Origin: Helicobacter himalayensis
Lineage (GTDB): Bacteria; Campylobacterota; Campylobacteria; Campylobacterales; Helicobacteraceae
Direction of reading: 5' to 3'
Length of the DNA: 64,000 bases
Assembly: GCF_001602095.1 (NCBI RefSeq)
Contig: NZ_CP014991.1
Span: 620,001 to 684,000 of the forward strand
Below are positions 28,029-38,706 of this stretch, piece by piece (position 1 is the stretch's first letter; every line of letters begins with the position of its first letter). Under the pieces are notes generated by a model. The model ran no database searches. It was not told where the DNA came from and saw only the letters and a program-made list of their open reading frames with translations. Position numbers and translations under genes: made by a program.

Positions 28029-28029
28029 T

Positions 28030-30253
<2,224 letters not shown>

Positions 30254-30306
30254 AATGCCAAATTTCCTTAAATAGAGTTCCTTGAAAATAGTTTTAAAAT
30301 AGCACT

Positions 30307-30837
30307 TTACACATCTGTGACACAAAAAACTTCAACAGATTTTTTGAGCTTTTCCACACCATCAAAATTGCTTAGATTCACTATGAAAGCCGCTTCTATA
30401 CATTGTGCGCCAGCACTTTTAATGAGATTTAGCCCAGCTTGAGCCGAGCCACCAGTGACGATTAAATCATCAATAAGCACCACGCGCGCATTTGGCACAT
30501 TTTCAAAGGCATCAATGTGAATTTCTAATTCATCAAAGCCATATTCAAGGCTGTATTTTTCGCTGATTGTGGTGAAGGGAAGTTTGCCTTTTTTGCGGAT
30601 TGGGATAAAGCCGATATTGAGCGCATAGGCTAATGCTGCACCAAAGATAAATCCACGAGATTCAATGCCGGCGATAAAATCAATCTTTTGCCCCTCATAG
30701 CGTTTTTTCAAAAAATCAATAACTTCGCCAAAGACTTCTTTATTCCTCACAAGCGTGGTCACATCATAAAACAAAATGCCCGGCTTTGGGTAATCTGGCA
30801 CCGTGCGTATAGAATCTATTACTTTTTGCTTGTTCAT
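30307..30837 (-). CDS. apt: Adenine phosphoribosyltransferase
   Basis: Purine salvage enzyme converting adenine and PRPP to AMP. The 176 residues include the TVPDYPKPGILFYDVTTL start, AGIESRGFIFGAALAYAL, RKKGKLPF and the PRPP-binding signature VVLIDDLIVTGGSAQAG. Normal length. AAGGAG upstream of the ATG. Confidence 0.95.
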   Translation of the reverse strand: MNKQKVIDSIRTVPDYPKPGILFYDVTTLVRNKEVFGEVIDFLKKRYEGQKIDFIAGIESRGFIFGAALAYALNIGFIPIRKKGKLPFTTISEKYSLEYGFDELEIHIDAFENVPNARVVLIDDLIVTGGSAQAGLNLIKSAGAQCIEAAFIVNLSNFDGVEKLKKSVEVFCVTDV

Positions 30838-30859
30838 TGTTTCTCCTTAAATTTTAGAT

Positions 30860-31204
30860 TTAAAGCAGAGCCTCGATTTTTTGCTCGAGTTCTTTAATGC
30901 GCGCTTTGTATTTATCAGTTTCGATTCTGTATTGAGAATTACGCGCTTTGAGAAGTTTGACTTCGTTTTTAAGCGCATTCATTTCTGTTTGCATATTATC
31001 AATATTTCCCAATGCGCGTTGTAATTGCAGCTGGTGTTTGCGCACGAGAATCTCCGCTTCATTTAGTGTGAGCTTCATTGAGGCAGAGCTTTTCTCTTCT
31101 TTGCGCGCGACACTTTTATAAAAAAACGTCCGCACAATCATATACAGCACAAAAAGTATAAAACTTACAAGGAAAAACCATTTCGCAAAAAAACTCCCCA
31201 CCAT
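30860..31204 (-). CDS. Small membrane-anchored coiled-coil protein, unknown function (HP0573-like position)
   Basis: A 114-residue protein: one N-terminal transmembrane helix (about residues 5-28, FAKWFFLVSFILFVLYMIV), then a basic stretch and a predicted coiled coil from about residue 40 to the end (heptads rich in Leu, Glu, Lys). It looks like a membrane-anchored cytoplasmic coil. It occupies the same place between apt and rpiB as HP0573 in H. pylori. No function can be assigned. Confidence 0.75.
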   Translation of the reverse strand: MVGSFFAKWFFLVSFILFVLYMIVRTFFYKSVARKEEKSSASMKLTLNEAEILVRKHQLQLQRALGNIDNMQTEMNALKNEVKLLKARNSQYRIETDKYKARIKELEQKIEALL

Positions 31205-31219
31205 TATTTGTCCTTTGCT

Positions 31220-31681
31220 TTATAAAATTTGTGAATCTAGCTTTTTAACACGCTCACTATGGCGCTCGCCCTCAAACTCTGCGTTTAAGAATGCTTCCAC
31301 AATCTCTTGTGCCATTGTCTCACCAATCAAGCGCCCGCCAAGGCAGAGCACATTTGCATCATTATGCGCGCGCGCGAGTTTAGCAGAAAGAGATTCTGAA
31401 CAAAGTGCCGCGCGAATGCCTTCAACACGATTTGCAGCAATACTCATACCAATTCCGCTTCCACAAACAAGAATCCCGCAAGCGCGCGAGGTTTCTTTTA
31501 CTTTTTGTGCGAGTGCAAAGGCATAGTCTGGGTAATCCACGCGTTGCGCGCTATTTGCGCCTAAATCCTGTGTGTTCATACTATTTGCTTGTAAAAATTT
31601 CACAAGAGAATTTTTCAACTCAAAGCCGGCGTGGTCGCTTGCAAGGAAAATTGTGCTAAAAGTTTTAGATTCTAAAGACAT
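31220..31681 (-). CDS. rpiB: Ribose-5-phosphate isomerase B
   Basis: Interconverts ribose-5-P and ribulose-5-P in the pentose phosphate pathway. The 153 residues show ASDHAGFELKNSL, LVCGSGIGMSIAANRVEGIRAAL (active-site Cys and anion-hole glycines), AHNDANVLCLGGR and the terminal FEGERHSERV. Normal length for the RpiB/LacAB family. Confidence 0.94.
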   Translation of the reverse strand: MSLESKTFSTIFLASDHAGFELKNSLVKFLQANSMNTQDLGANSAQRVDYPDYAFALAQKVKETSRACGILVCGSGIGMSIAANRVEGIRAALCSESLSAKLARAHNDANVLCLGGRLIGETMAQEIVEAFLNAEFEGERHSERVKKLDSQIL

Positions 31682-31690
31682 GGTTAATCC

Positions 31691-32908
31691 TTATTGTGCA
31701 TTTTGTTTTAAGAGTTTGTCTAAATGTGGTGGTAGCGGGATTTGACTTTGTGAATAATCCACCATTGGCTGGTAGGATTTAGCCTCAAAAGGTTGCGTGA
31801 TAAAGTCCTTATTAAGAGGAGAGCTTGTCTTATTATGGCGCTTGTCTTTAGCAAGCTCATTTAGAGAATCCACACTTTTAAACATTCTCTCCCAGCGTAC
31901 CACATAGCGTTTGCTCGTATCCACATCAGCGTTTGCTTCTTCACTATTTGCCTTTGTGAAACTTAGGTAGATAAACCACGGCGTGCCGATTACATTGCTA
32001 TAAGGCACGCTTCCCCAAAAGCGCGAGTCAAAGCTATTGTTGCGATTATCCCCCGCCATAAAAAAAGAATCTTCTGGTACTTTGTGATAAAAAATCACTT
32101 CATCATTGCTTGTGAGTCTATCCATTCTCGTGCCGATTCCATAGGGTGAAAGCATTTCTAAAAAAGTCATATTTTCTACTTTCACAAAAGAATCTAATGG
32201 CGCATTTACAAAAGATTTTTTAAACAAATCACAGTCTTTGCGCCCATCGGCTATTGATTCTCTTTTTTCGCCATCGCATATTTTTTCAAAAAACTTCTTG
32301 TTTTGGGCGTCATAGTAGTATTTTTCCAAATCCAATGGGCGCGAGATTTGCAGTTTTGGTAAATCTGCAGTTTTCCAAAAGGTAGGAATATACTCAATCC
32401 CGCCATATTGTTTGATAAAAGGATCTTGAATATAGAGTTTGCCAAAAAATTCCTTTGTTCCGCTATTTATCACACCATCTTTAGATAGTTTTGCTTCCAT
32501 TTGCTTAATCTCTTCATCACCACCTTTTGGACGCAAGAAATAACCATCTTTGTTGAAAATCACTTCATCGCCACCTGTGGCAAATACGCGCTTGACATAG
32601 TAGGTATCTTGCTCTAATGGTGGGATAAAGACGACAACTTCCCCGCGTTTAGGACGCGAACCCTCAATCAAATGCCCATTACCAAAAATATCAGGCACAA
32701 TTGCTTTATCAATGATTGGCATTCTAGGAAGCGGGATTCCATAACTAAACTTTTTTGCTAGCAACAAATCGCCCTCAAAAAAGCTACCAACCATCGAGCG
32801 CGTAGGGATAATAAAAGGTTGCACGACAAAAAATATCAAAAGCAATACAATGACAATCGTGCCAACCCAGCTTGAGCAAAAATTCTTAAATTTTGTAAAA
32901 AAATTCAT
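31691..32908 (-). CDS. lepB: Signal peptidase I, longer than usual
   Basis: Inner-membrane S26 protease that removes signal peptides of exported proteins. One N-terminal transmembrane helix (about 13-33), catalytic Ser38 (PTRSMVGS), catalytic Lys106 (TYYVKRVFATGGDEV) and the GDNRNNSFDSRFWGS box at 286-300. At 405 residues it is about 115 longer than the H. pylori enzyme as I recall it (about 290): extra sequence lies between the Lys box and the GDNR box (roughly 120-280) and in a C-terminal tail (about 350-405). It is folD-proximal, as in H. pylori. Confidence 0.93.
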   Translation of the reverse strand: MNFFTKFKNFCSSWVGTIVIVLLLIFFVVQPFIIPTRSMVGSFFEGDLLLAKKFSYGIPLPRMPIIDKAIVPDIFGNGHLIEGSRPKRGEVVVFIPPLEQDTYYVKRVFATGGDEVIFNKDGYFLRPKGGDEEIKQMEAKLSKDGVINSGTKEFFGKLYIQDPFIKQYGGIEYIPTFWKTADLPKLQISRPLDLEKYYYDAQNKKFFEKICDGEKRESIADGRKDCDLFKKSFVNAPLDSFVKVENMTFLEMLSPYGIGTRMDRLTSNDEVIFYHKVPEDSFFMAGDNRNNSFDSRFWGSVPYSNVIGTPWFIYLSFTKANSEEANADVDTSKRYVVRWERMFKSVDSLNELAKDKRHNKTSSPLNKDFITQPFEAKSYQPMVDYSQSQIPLPPHLDKLLKQNAQ

Positions 32909-32917
32909 TTGTTTCCT

Positions 32918-33754
32918 TTATTTGTGAAAATTTTTCGCGGCTTTGAGCGTGTTTTGCAAAAGTGTAGCGATTGTCATCGGACCTACACCGCCGGGCACTG
33001 GCGTGATGAAACTGCATTTTTTACTGACAGGTTCAAAATCCACATCACCCACTAAGCGTCCATTTTCCAAGCGATTGATGCCAATATCTATAACTATCGT
33101 GCCTTGCTTTATCATCTCTGCATTGAGTAGATTTGGCTTGCCAACGCCCACACACACAATATCTGCTTCGCGTGTGTAGCTACTAATATCGCGTGTTAGA
33201 ATATGGCAAAGGCTAGGCGTTGCGCCAGCGTTTAGCATAAGTGCTGCAAGTGGTTTGCCTACGATATTACTAGCGCCGATGATGGCGACATTTTTCCCGC
33301 GCACCTCGATTTTATAATGTGCTAAAAGATTCATAACTCCAAGTGGCGTGGCAGGGCAAAAGCACTCTAGCCCCAAACGCAAACGTCCGACATTGTAGGG
33401 GTGGAAGCCATCGACATCTTTTTGTGGTGCGATAGATTCTAGGATTTTAGAAGTATCAATATGCTTTGGCAGGGGAAGTTGCACCAAGATTCCATGCACG
33501 CTTGCATCATTATTGAGCTTTTGAGTAAGAGAGAGAATCTCCTCCTGCGTGCAAGTTGTGGGTAATTCAAACTTCAAAGACACAAAGCCAACTCTTTCAC
33601 ACGCCTTTTGTTTCATATTCACATACGCCCTGCTCGCGGGATCATCGCCTACCAAAATCACTGCCAAAGAGGGTTTTAAATCTTGTTTTTTCAGCTCGGC
33701 GATGATTTGAGATTCTATATTTTGCGCTAGATCTTTGCCATTTAAGAGTTCCAC
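32918..33754 (-). CDS. folD: Bifunctional methylene-THF dehydrogenase/cyclohydrolase
   Basis: One-carbon metabolism enzyme of 278 residues. Catalytic region [21 protein letters not shown], the NADP loop [17 protein letters not shown] (Ala replaces the Arg of the common GRS form), and [18 protein letters not shown]. The ATG lies 77 bases from the divergent cytochrome gene start; a shared promoter region with TATACT sits between them. Confidence 0.95.
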   Translation of the reverse strand: MELLNGKDLAQNIESQIIAELKKQDLKPSLAVILVGDDPASRAYVNMKQKACERVGFVSLKFELPTTCTQEEILSLTQKLNNDASVHGILVQLPLPKHIDTSKILESIAPQKDVDGFHPYNVGRLRLGLECFCPATPLGVMNLLAHYKIEVRGKNVAIIGASNIVGKPLAALMLNAGATPSLCHILTRDISSYTREADIVCVGVGKPNLLNAEMIKQGTIVIDIGINRLENGRLVGDVDFEPVSKKCSFITPVPGGVGPMTIATLLQNTLKAAKNFHK

Positions 33755-33831
33755 TTTGCCCCTTTTTTGCTTTGGAATAAAATTTGTATTATACTATGAT
33801 TACATTTCAAAAATACTTTTTGGCGGTGTGT

Positions 33832-34299
33832 ATGTGCAAAATTATGTATAAATTTTTATTTTGCGCGGTTCTTTTTTGCACGCAGATTCTAGCACAAAAT
33901 GCAGAATCTAGCGAGCAAAATGCGCAAAGTGACGATGTGGAGGCGATAGATTCTCAAAGCGTAGAATCTGGGGATTTTGTGGATTCTGCGCTAGATATTT
34001 TAAGTAGCAAGGAAGAAGAGTTTGAGGGCTTTATAAGCTTTAAGGATTATGGAAAAAATCTCTACAAAAATCCGCGTGGCATAGGCTGTGATAAATGCCA
34101 TGGTGCAAATGGCGAGGGCGGGATCATCGCAAGCTACATATATAAAGGAAAGGCAAAATCGTTGAGTGCGCCTTCAATTAAGAATTTGGAATTTAGTATT
34201 TTTCGTAAAGCGCTAGATTCTCAAAAAATAGGTGTAATGCCAAATTATTATCTGACAGACAAAGAAATCGAGGCGATTTATTTTTATTTGTATGAGTGA
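33832..34299 (+). CDS. Small periplasmic c-type cytochrome
   Basis: A 155-residue exported protein: signal peptide (MYKFLFCAVLFCTQILAQ), an acidic Ser/Glu/Asp-rich linker of about 45 residues, then a single haem c domain with CDKCH and a likely distal Met in GVMPNYYL before the last helix (TDKEIEAIYFYLYE). A monohaem electron carrier or the haem tail of a redox complex. The start is chosen at ATG 33832, five bases after GGCGG; ATG 33844 is also possible. It is divergent from folD, in the place of HP0578 in H. pylori. Confidence 0.8.
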   Translation: MCKIMYKFLFCAVLFCTQILAQNAESSEQNAQSDDVEAIDSQSVESGDFVDSALDILSSKEEEFEGFISFKDYGKNLYKNPRGIGCDKCHGANGEGGIIASYIYKGKAKSLSAPSIKNLEFSIFRKALDSQKIGVMPNYYLTDKEIEAIYFYLYE

Positions 34300-34302
34300 C
34301 TT

Positions 34303-34530
34303 GTGTTTGAGCGCTTGTTGAAGATTCTATGTGATTTGCGTATTTGTTTTGCAAAGGGCATTTTATTGGAGGAGGGGGGTGTTTTTGGAATTTTAAAATC
34401 TACTCTGTTGATTTGTGTTATCTTTGCGGGAGTTAAATTCTGCTTTGCGTGTATATTTTATAGTTTTTTTGAATTTATGAGATTGCAAGATTCTGTCGTA
34501 TTTGGCGGAATTTTAGAATCCGGTTTGTGA
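34303..34530 (+). CDS. Possible small membrane protein (doubtful)
   Basis: A 75-residue frame starting at GTG three bases after the cytochrome stop. It has one strongly hydrophobic stretch (STLLICVIFAGVKFCFACIFYSFF) and three Cys. There is no clear ribosome site and I recognise no family. Tight coupling to the cytochrome gene is the only support; it could be chance. Confidence 0.35.
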   Translation: MFERLLKILCDLRICFAKGILLEEGGVFGILKSTLLICVIFAGVKFCFACIFYSFFEFMRLQDSVVFGGILESGL

Positions 34531-34534
34531 AAGG

Positions 34535-34645
34535 TGAAACCCCCTTACAGATTGCTACGGCACACAAAAAGACGAGGTGCTCTGCTGTGTTCCCACCCTG
34601 AAGCGTTGCCTAGAATTTCCATTGCATAGGTCTATAAAGAGGCGG
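34535..34645 (-). ncRNA. ffs: Signal recognition particle RNA (4.5S-type)
   Basis: The minus strand carries the conserved SRP apical motif TCAGGNNNGGAANNNAGCAG (spacers GTG and CAC). Flanking arms pair over about 12 bases (5' CCTCTTTATAGA with 3' TCTGTAAGGGGG, several G-U), giving the long hairpin of a roughly 110-base bacterial SRP RNA. A TATAAT box lies just upstream. The exact ends are estimates. Confidence 0.85.
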
Positions 34646-34650
34646 GCGCA

Positions 34651-34656
34651 ATTATA
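34651..34656 (-). promoter_or_regulatory. -10 element of the SRP RNA gene
   Basis: TATAAT on the minus strand, about seven bases before the estimated RNA 5' end. No convincing -35 box. Confidence 0.6.
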
Positions 34657-34690
34657 CACGCCTTAGCCTTAAAGAAAAATTACAAACTTC

Positions 34691-35371
34691 TTAGTTTTCT
34701 GTTGGAGCTTTTGGATAGCAGAATCTATACCCTCTACGACGCACGGTTTCAATTGTAGCGATACCTAGAGGTTTGTCCATTTTTTGGCGGATTTGATTAA
34801 TCGCAACTTCAATCACATTTGGCGTTACAAGCTCCGGTTCTTCCCAAATCGCATCAAGCAACTGCTCTTTTGAAACGATTTGGTCCCTGTGGCGCGCTAA
34901 ATGCGTAAGCACTTCAAATGGCTTGCCTTTTACCTCGATTTCCTGTCCTTTGTAGGTGATTTTTTCCTCATCAGGATTGATAGTAAGCTCTTCAATTTCA
35001 ATCACACTTGAACCCCAAAATTTCAAGCGTGCCTCCATACGCACAAGCAAAACCTTAAGATTGAGCGGTTTTGCCACAAAGTCATCAGCACCATATTTAA
35101 ACGCTTGAATTTCGCGTTCGGGATCGTTTTTTGATGAAATGATGACTACAGGTGTGCGCGGAGATTTTTCCTTGATTTGTGTGATGATGTCAAGTCCAGA
35201 GCCATCGCTCAAAGACCATTCGCTCAAAACCAAGTCATAATTTCGGATACTAATATAGTATTCCCCGTCTTTGAGATTTTCAGCCACATCGGTCTGATAA
35301 CCATTTGTGTTTAACACTTCGCTTAATGATTTGTTAAGCGCAGAGTCGTCTTCTATAATTAAAATACGCAT
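34691..35371 (-). CDS. hsrA: Atypical OmpR-type response regulator, HsrA (HP1043) homologue
   Basis: 226 residues: receiver domain (1-115) and winged-helix DNA-binding domain (about 125-220). The DNA-binding half is almost the same as H. pylori HP1043 from memory (LARHRDQIVSKEQLLDAIWE, NVIEVAINQIRQKMDKPLG, ETVRRRGYRFCYPK). In the receiver, acidic pocket residues 7-9 (EDD) and Lys101 are kept, but the phospho-accepting Asp position is Glu51 (LVLSEWSLSDGSG). The H. pylori protein is an essential orphan regulator that works without phosphorylation; a Glu here would suit a constitutively active form (inference). No histidine kinase is adjacent. Confidence 0.93.
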   Translation of the reverse strand: MRILIIEDDSALNKSLSEVLNTNGYQTDVAENLKDGEYYISIRNYDLVLSEWSLSDGSGLDIITQIKEKSPRTPVVIISSKNDPEREIQAFKYGADDFVAKPLNLKVLLVRMEARLKFWGSSVIEIEELTINPDEEKITYKGQEIEVKGKPFEVLTHLARHRDQIVSKEQLLDAIWEEPELVTPNVIEVAINQIRQKMDKPLGIATIETVRRRGYRFCYPKAPTEN

Positions 35372-35421
35372 AGACTTTCCTTTTTTTTGTTTGTGTTATT
35401 TGTAAAATGATTTCAGCGCAT

Positions 35422-35427
35422 ATTATA
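35422..35427 (-). promoter_or_regulatory. -10 element of hsrA
   Basis: TATAAT on the minus strand 50 bases before the hsrA ATG, embedded in GCGCTATAATATGCGC, a short inverted repeat (GCGC-TATAATAT-GCGC) that could be an operator for autoregulation. Confidence 0.5.
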
Positions 35428-35571
35428 GCGCAAAGATTGCAATATTTTCAGAAAAATTTAATTTTTTAAAGCGCAAAAATATTGCAATCCTCTAACCCTT
35501 AATTTAAGGCTATTGAGGAATTATTTGGGATTTGGGTTGGAGGAGGGAATCTTAAAGAGATATTTTGCAAT

Positions 35572-36574
35572 TTAAGAATCTGGTGTGGAGTTGATAAATT
35601 TCGCACATTCATAAGGTTCAAAAGGGCTATTTTCCGGGAAAAGTAGCACATCATAGTAATAGATGTTTTTATCGCTGTATAAAGTGTAGTCTAAAAGTAA
35701 CTTAAGATTTTGGATATCAGAGAGTTTTGCCACGCAAAGTGGTGTGCCAAAATTATCAAAAATTAGTGCTTTATGGTAGCCTAAGGATTCTAAGTAGCTA
35801 AAAATACTTAAAGGATCTTCATTTTGAGCTTGTAGGTGAAACATATCCCATTCAAACAAAACAAGGCTTTGAGATTCTTTAAGTGTTTGTTGTGCGCTAC
35901 GAAGCACCTTAAAATCAAAGCCATCGGTATCGATTTTGATAAAATTTGGTTCAAAGTGATGTTTCAACACAATGCAATCAAGCGTTTTGAAAGTAAGAGG
36001 ATTGCTGTTGTTTTTGGTATTTGAGAAATCTTCGTGGTGTGTAGATTCTGAATTTGTAGGGGTGATTTTTTCTAAGCGTCCGCTACCTTGAGCAAGGTTG
36101 ATATTGTATGCGCCTTCCAAATCAGTTATAAAACAATTTTCTATCCTTATCCCCCCCCCCTTGTTGCTCTTTAAGGATTTTTGCATAATGCCTAGAGATA
36201 TTTTCTCTCAATAGATTAAAATAGCTTTTTTCTCCCTCAATTAACAAAAAATCTGCATATGTGGTATTTGTCAAAACAGCAGTATCCCCAATATTTGCAC
36301 CGATGTCAATCATTTTAAGCTTGCCTGTTTTGCTTTGAATGTATAAAGCGATTTTGTGGAGTTGCGTATCGTAATTTGGATAAAGCTTTTGATTAATGAA
36401 AAGTGTGTGTGAAAGAGGCATGCTAAGTGTGAATCCGCGAAACTCTAATGTAATGACAGGGTCATTAAATCGCAAGAATACTGCACGAAGTTTGGAAAAT
36501 ATTCTAAAGCCAAATCGTGTCTTGGAGGAAAGAATTTGCTTGTAAATAAATGTCGCGAGTGATTTTGCTAACAT
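35572..36574 (-). pseudogene. FkbM-family SAM methyltransferase, phase OFF by G10 frameshift
   Basis: The first part reads from ATG 36574 (AAGGAG upstream): LKMIDIGANIGDTAV (SAM-binding motif I) and FLLIEGEKSYFNLLREN. At a G10 run (C10 on the plus strand, 36151-36160) the frame leads to a stop at 36122. The remainder follows in the next frame: ENCFITDLEGAYNIN, FIKIDTDGFDFKVLRSAQQTL (the FkbM IDVEG-like motif) to the end at 35572. Nine or twelve G would give one product of about 333 residues. FkbM enzymes O-methylate sugars of surface polysaccharides or glycolipids. It is best read as a contingency gene in the OFF state. Its acceptor is unknown. Confidence 0.9.
36151..36160 (-). repeat. Poly-G tract (G10, minus strand) switching the FkbM methyltransferase
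   Basis: Ten C on the plus strand. Codons before it end in CAA CAA and the downstream frame resumes at ATA AGG; only multiples of three G keep them in phase, so ten is OFF. Confidence 0.93.
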
Positions 36575-36744
36575 TAAAAACTCCTTTAATTTTGTTTTGT
36601 GATGTTCTTGTCTTAATTATTAAAAACAAGAAGTTTTGCGATTATACAGGAAATCCCGCTGAGAATTACAGAATTTTTATAGAAAAATATCCTTATTAAA
36701 AGGAAATAAATTTTTAATAAAAACGCGAAAATGTGGGAAAAGTA

Positions 36745-36773
36745 TTGCTAAAAAAATCATTTTTTACTATAAT
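36745..36773 (+). promoter_or_regulatory. Promoter of the S10 ribosomal operon
   Basis: TTGCTA (36745-36750) and TATAAT (36768-36773) with a 17-base spacer, about 60 bases before the rpsJ ATG. A good sigma-70-type promoter for the long ribosomal gene cluster. Confidence 0.75.
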
Positions 36774-36832
36774 TGCGCGCTTTGAAAATACATTGCATCG
36801 CAATGGGTTCTTTAATGAAAAGGATAGATTAT

Positions 36833-37144
36833 ATGGAAAAGATTAGACTAAAACTCAAAGCCTATGATCATAGGGTTTTGGATCGTTCTGTGGCTGCAAT
36901 AGTAGAGGCTGTAAAGCGCACTGGTAGTGAGATTAGAGGACCGATTCCTCTTCCGACTAAAAAGCGACGCTACACGGTGCTTAAGTCTCCGCATATCAAC
37001 AAGGATTCTCGCGAGCAGTTTGAGATTAGGGTGCATCACCGCATCATAGATATTATGTCTGCTACGCCTGATACCGTTGATAGCCTTATGAAGCTTGATT
37101 TGGCTCCTGAAGTTGATGTAGAAGTCACTTCTATGAGCAAATAA
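36833..37144 (+). CDS. rpsJ: 30S ribosomal protein S10
   Basis: First gene of the S10 cluster, 103 residues. [17 protein letters not shown] at the N-terminus, [29 protein letters not shown] in two parts and the terminal DVEVTSM are standard. The ATG at 36833 follows AAAAGGA; the frame is open upstream to 36773 but that is leader. S10 also acts with NusB in antitermination in other bacteria. Confidence 0.97.
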   Translation: MEKIRLKLKAYDHRVLDRSVAAIVEAVKRTGSEIRGPIPLPTKKRRYTVLKSPHINKDSREQFEIRVHHRIIDIMSATPDTVDSLMKLDLAPEVDVEVTSMSK

Positions 37145-37174
37145 GCAATTTTAGTTAAGTTTAAGGACTGAGTT

Positions 37175-37753
37175 ATGGAATTTATCGTTGAAAAAATCGG
37201 TATGAGTCGCACGATAGGCGTGAAAAGCGAAGCGGTAACTTTGTTGCGTGTGCTAAATGCCAAAGTGTGCGAGGTGTATGAGAATGGAAAAGCGCTTGTT
37301 GCTTATTCTAAGGGAAAAACACTTAATAAGCCAATTGCTGGGATTCAGAAAAAATATAACCTAAGCAAAGAATTTAATACATTCGTAACACTTGAGGTTG
37401 CCAATAAAGAGCAAGGCGATTTGAGCCTAGAAGCGCTTAGTGAGGCAAAAAGCGTAAAGAGCATTTTTAATACAAAAGGGCGCGGTTTTAGTGGCGCGAT
37501 GAAAAGATGGAATTTTCAAGGTGGTCCTGCTGCGCATGGTAGTAGATTTCATAGAAGATTGGGTTCTATCGGCAACCGCGAATGGCCGGGTCGTGTACAG
37601 CCGGGCAAAAAAATGGCTGGACATTATGGCAATGAGCAAGTGAATCTAAAAAACGATGTGCTTTCTTTTGATAAAGAAAGTAATGTTTTGGTGCTTAAAG
37701 GTTCTGTGGCGGGCTACAATGGTGCGTATGGCAAAATCAAAATTACCAAATAG
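37175..37753 (+). CDS. rplC: 50S ribosomal protein L3
   Basis: 192 residues beginning [12 protein letters not shown]. The long loop reaching the peptidyl-transferase centre is visible as [19 protein letters not shown] and [21 protein letters not shown]. An early 23S rRNA assembly protein. It follows rpsJ by 30 bases. Confidence 0.97.
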   Translation: MEFIVEKIGMSRTIGVKSEAVTLLRVLNAKVCEVYENGKALVAYSKGKTLNKPIAGIQKKYNLSKEFNTFVTLEVANKEQGDLSLEALSEAKSVKSIFNTKGRGFSGAMKRWNFQGGPAAHGSRFHRRLGSIGNREWPGRVQPGKKMAGHYGNEQVNLKNDVLSFDKESNVLVLKGSVAGYNGAYGKIKITK

Positions 37754-37778
37754 TTAAGAAAACGAGGGGTTAAAGTCA

Positions 37779-38402
37779 ATGAGCAAAGCAATTGTATTAG
37801 ATGCAAATCTAAAAAAGAGCAGTGAAATCGAGCTTCCTAAAGAATATGCAGAGGTAAATGAGCATAATCTCTACCTTTATATAAAGTCATATTTGGCGTC
37901 ATTGCGCTCAAATACTGCGCAAGCAAAAAAGCGTGGAGAGGTAAGCGGTGGCGGTAAAAAACCATGGGCACAAAAAGGTGGCGGACGCGCAAGAGCGGGA
38001 AGTATCACTTCGCCTGTATTCGTAGGTGGTGGTGTGGCACATGGTCCTAGCAAAAGGAACTATGAGCTTAAAATCAATAAAAAGCAAAAACGCCTAGCTC
38101 TAGAGTGTGCGCTCGCACAAAAAGCAGAAACTGGAAAGCTTTTTGTTGTGGATTCTGTGGCTGTGGCCAGCGGAAAGACAAAAGACGCATATACGAAGTT
38201 TAAAGCTTTTAATGAAAAAAATGTGCTTTTTGTTTCGCATTTTAGCGATGAGCCAACTTTCCTAGCGTATCGCAATTTAAGAGAGTGTGGGCTTGTAGAT
38301 TCTAATGAATTGAATGCGTATTTGGTAGCAGTATTCCGCTGTGTGGTAATAGAAAAGGCTGTTTTTGATGAGATAACTCAAAAAGCGCCTAAGCAAGCAT
38401 AA
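37779..38402 (+). CDS. rplD: 50S ribosomal protein L4
   Basis: 207 residues; the tunnel loop [16 protein letters not shown] is intact and followed by [10 protein letters not shown]. In E. coli L4 also autoregulates its operon; nothing in this leader shows that. A C-terminal stretch (TQKAPKQA) is slightly longer than the typical form. Confidence 0.96.
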   Translation: MSKAIVLDANLKKSSEIELPKEYAEVNEHNLYLYIKSYLASLRSNTAQAKKRGEVSGGGKKPWAQKGGGRARAGSITSPVFVGGGVAHGPSKRNYELKINKKQKRLALECALAQKAETGKLFVVDSVAVASGKTKDAYTKFKAFNEKNVLFVSHFSDEPTFLAYRNLRECGLVDSNELNAYLVAVFRCVVIEKAVFDEITQKAPKQA

Positions 38403-38411
38403 GGAGGCGTT

Positions 38412-38693
38412 ATGGCAGACATTACAGATATCAAAGCAATCCTTTACACAGAGAAATCTCTTTCTTTACAGGAAAATGGGGTGATTGTTGTGCAAACCGC
38501 AAGTGGGGTAAGCAAAAACCAGCTTAAGGCGGTATTTAAAGAGTATTTTGGCTTTGTGCCTTTGAAAATTAATTCTCTTAGGCAAGATGGTAAAACAAAG
38601 CGTTTTAGAGGCAAGGAAGGCAAAAGGGCTTCGTTTAAAAAATTCTATGTAAAAGTTCCTGAGGGCGCAAAAATTGATGCGCTATCAGTGTGA
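38412..38693 (+). CDS. rplW: 50S ribosomal protein L23
   Basis: 93 residues beginning [18 protein letters not shown]. It sits at the tunnel exit, where trigger factor and SRP dock. The [18 protein letters not shown] segment is the basic rRNA-contacting loop. AAGGAG precedes the ATG. Confidence 0.95.
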   Translation: MADITDIKAILYTEKSLSLQENGVIVVQTASGVSKNQLKAVFKEYFGFVPLKINSLRQDGKTKRFRGKEGKRASFKKFYVKVPEGAKIDALSV

Positions 38694-38706
38694 GAAGGAG
38701 TGAAAA

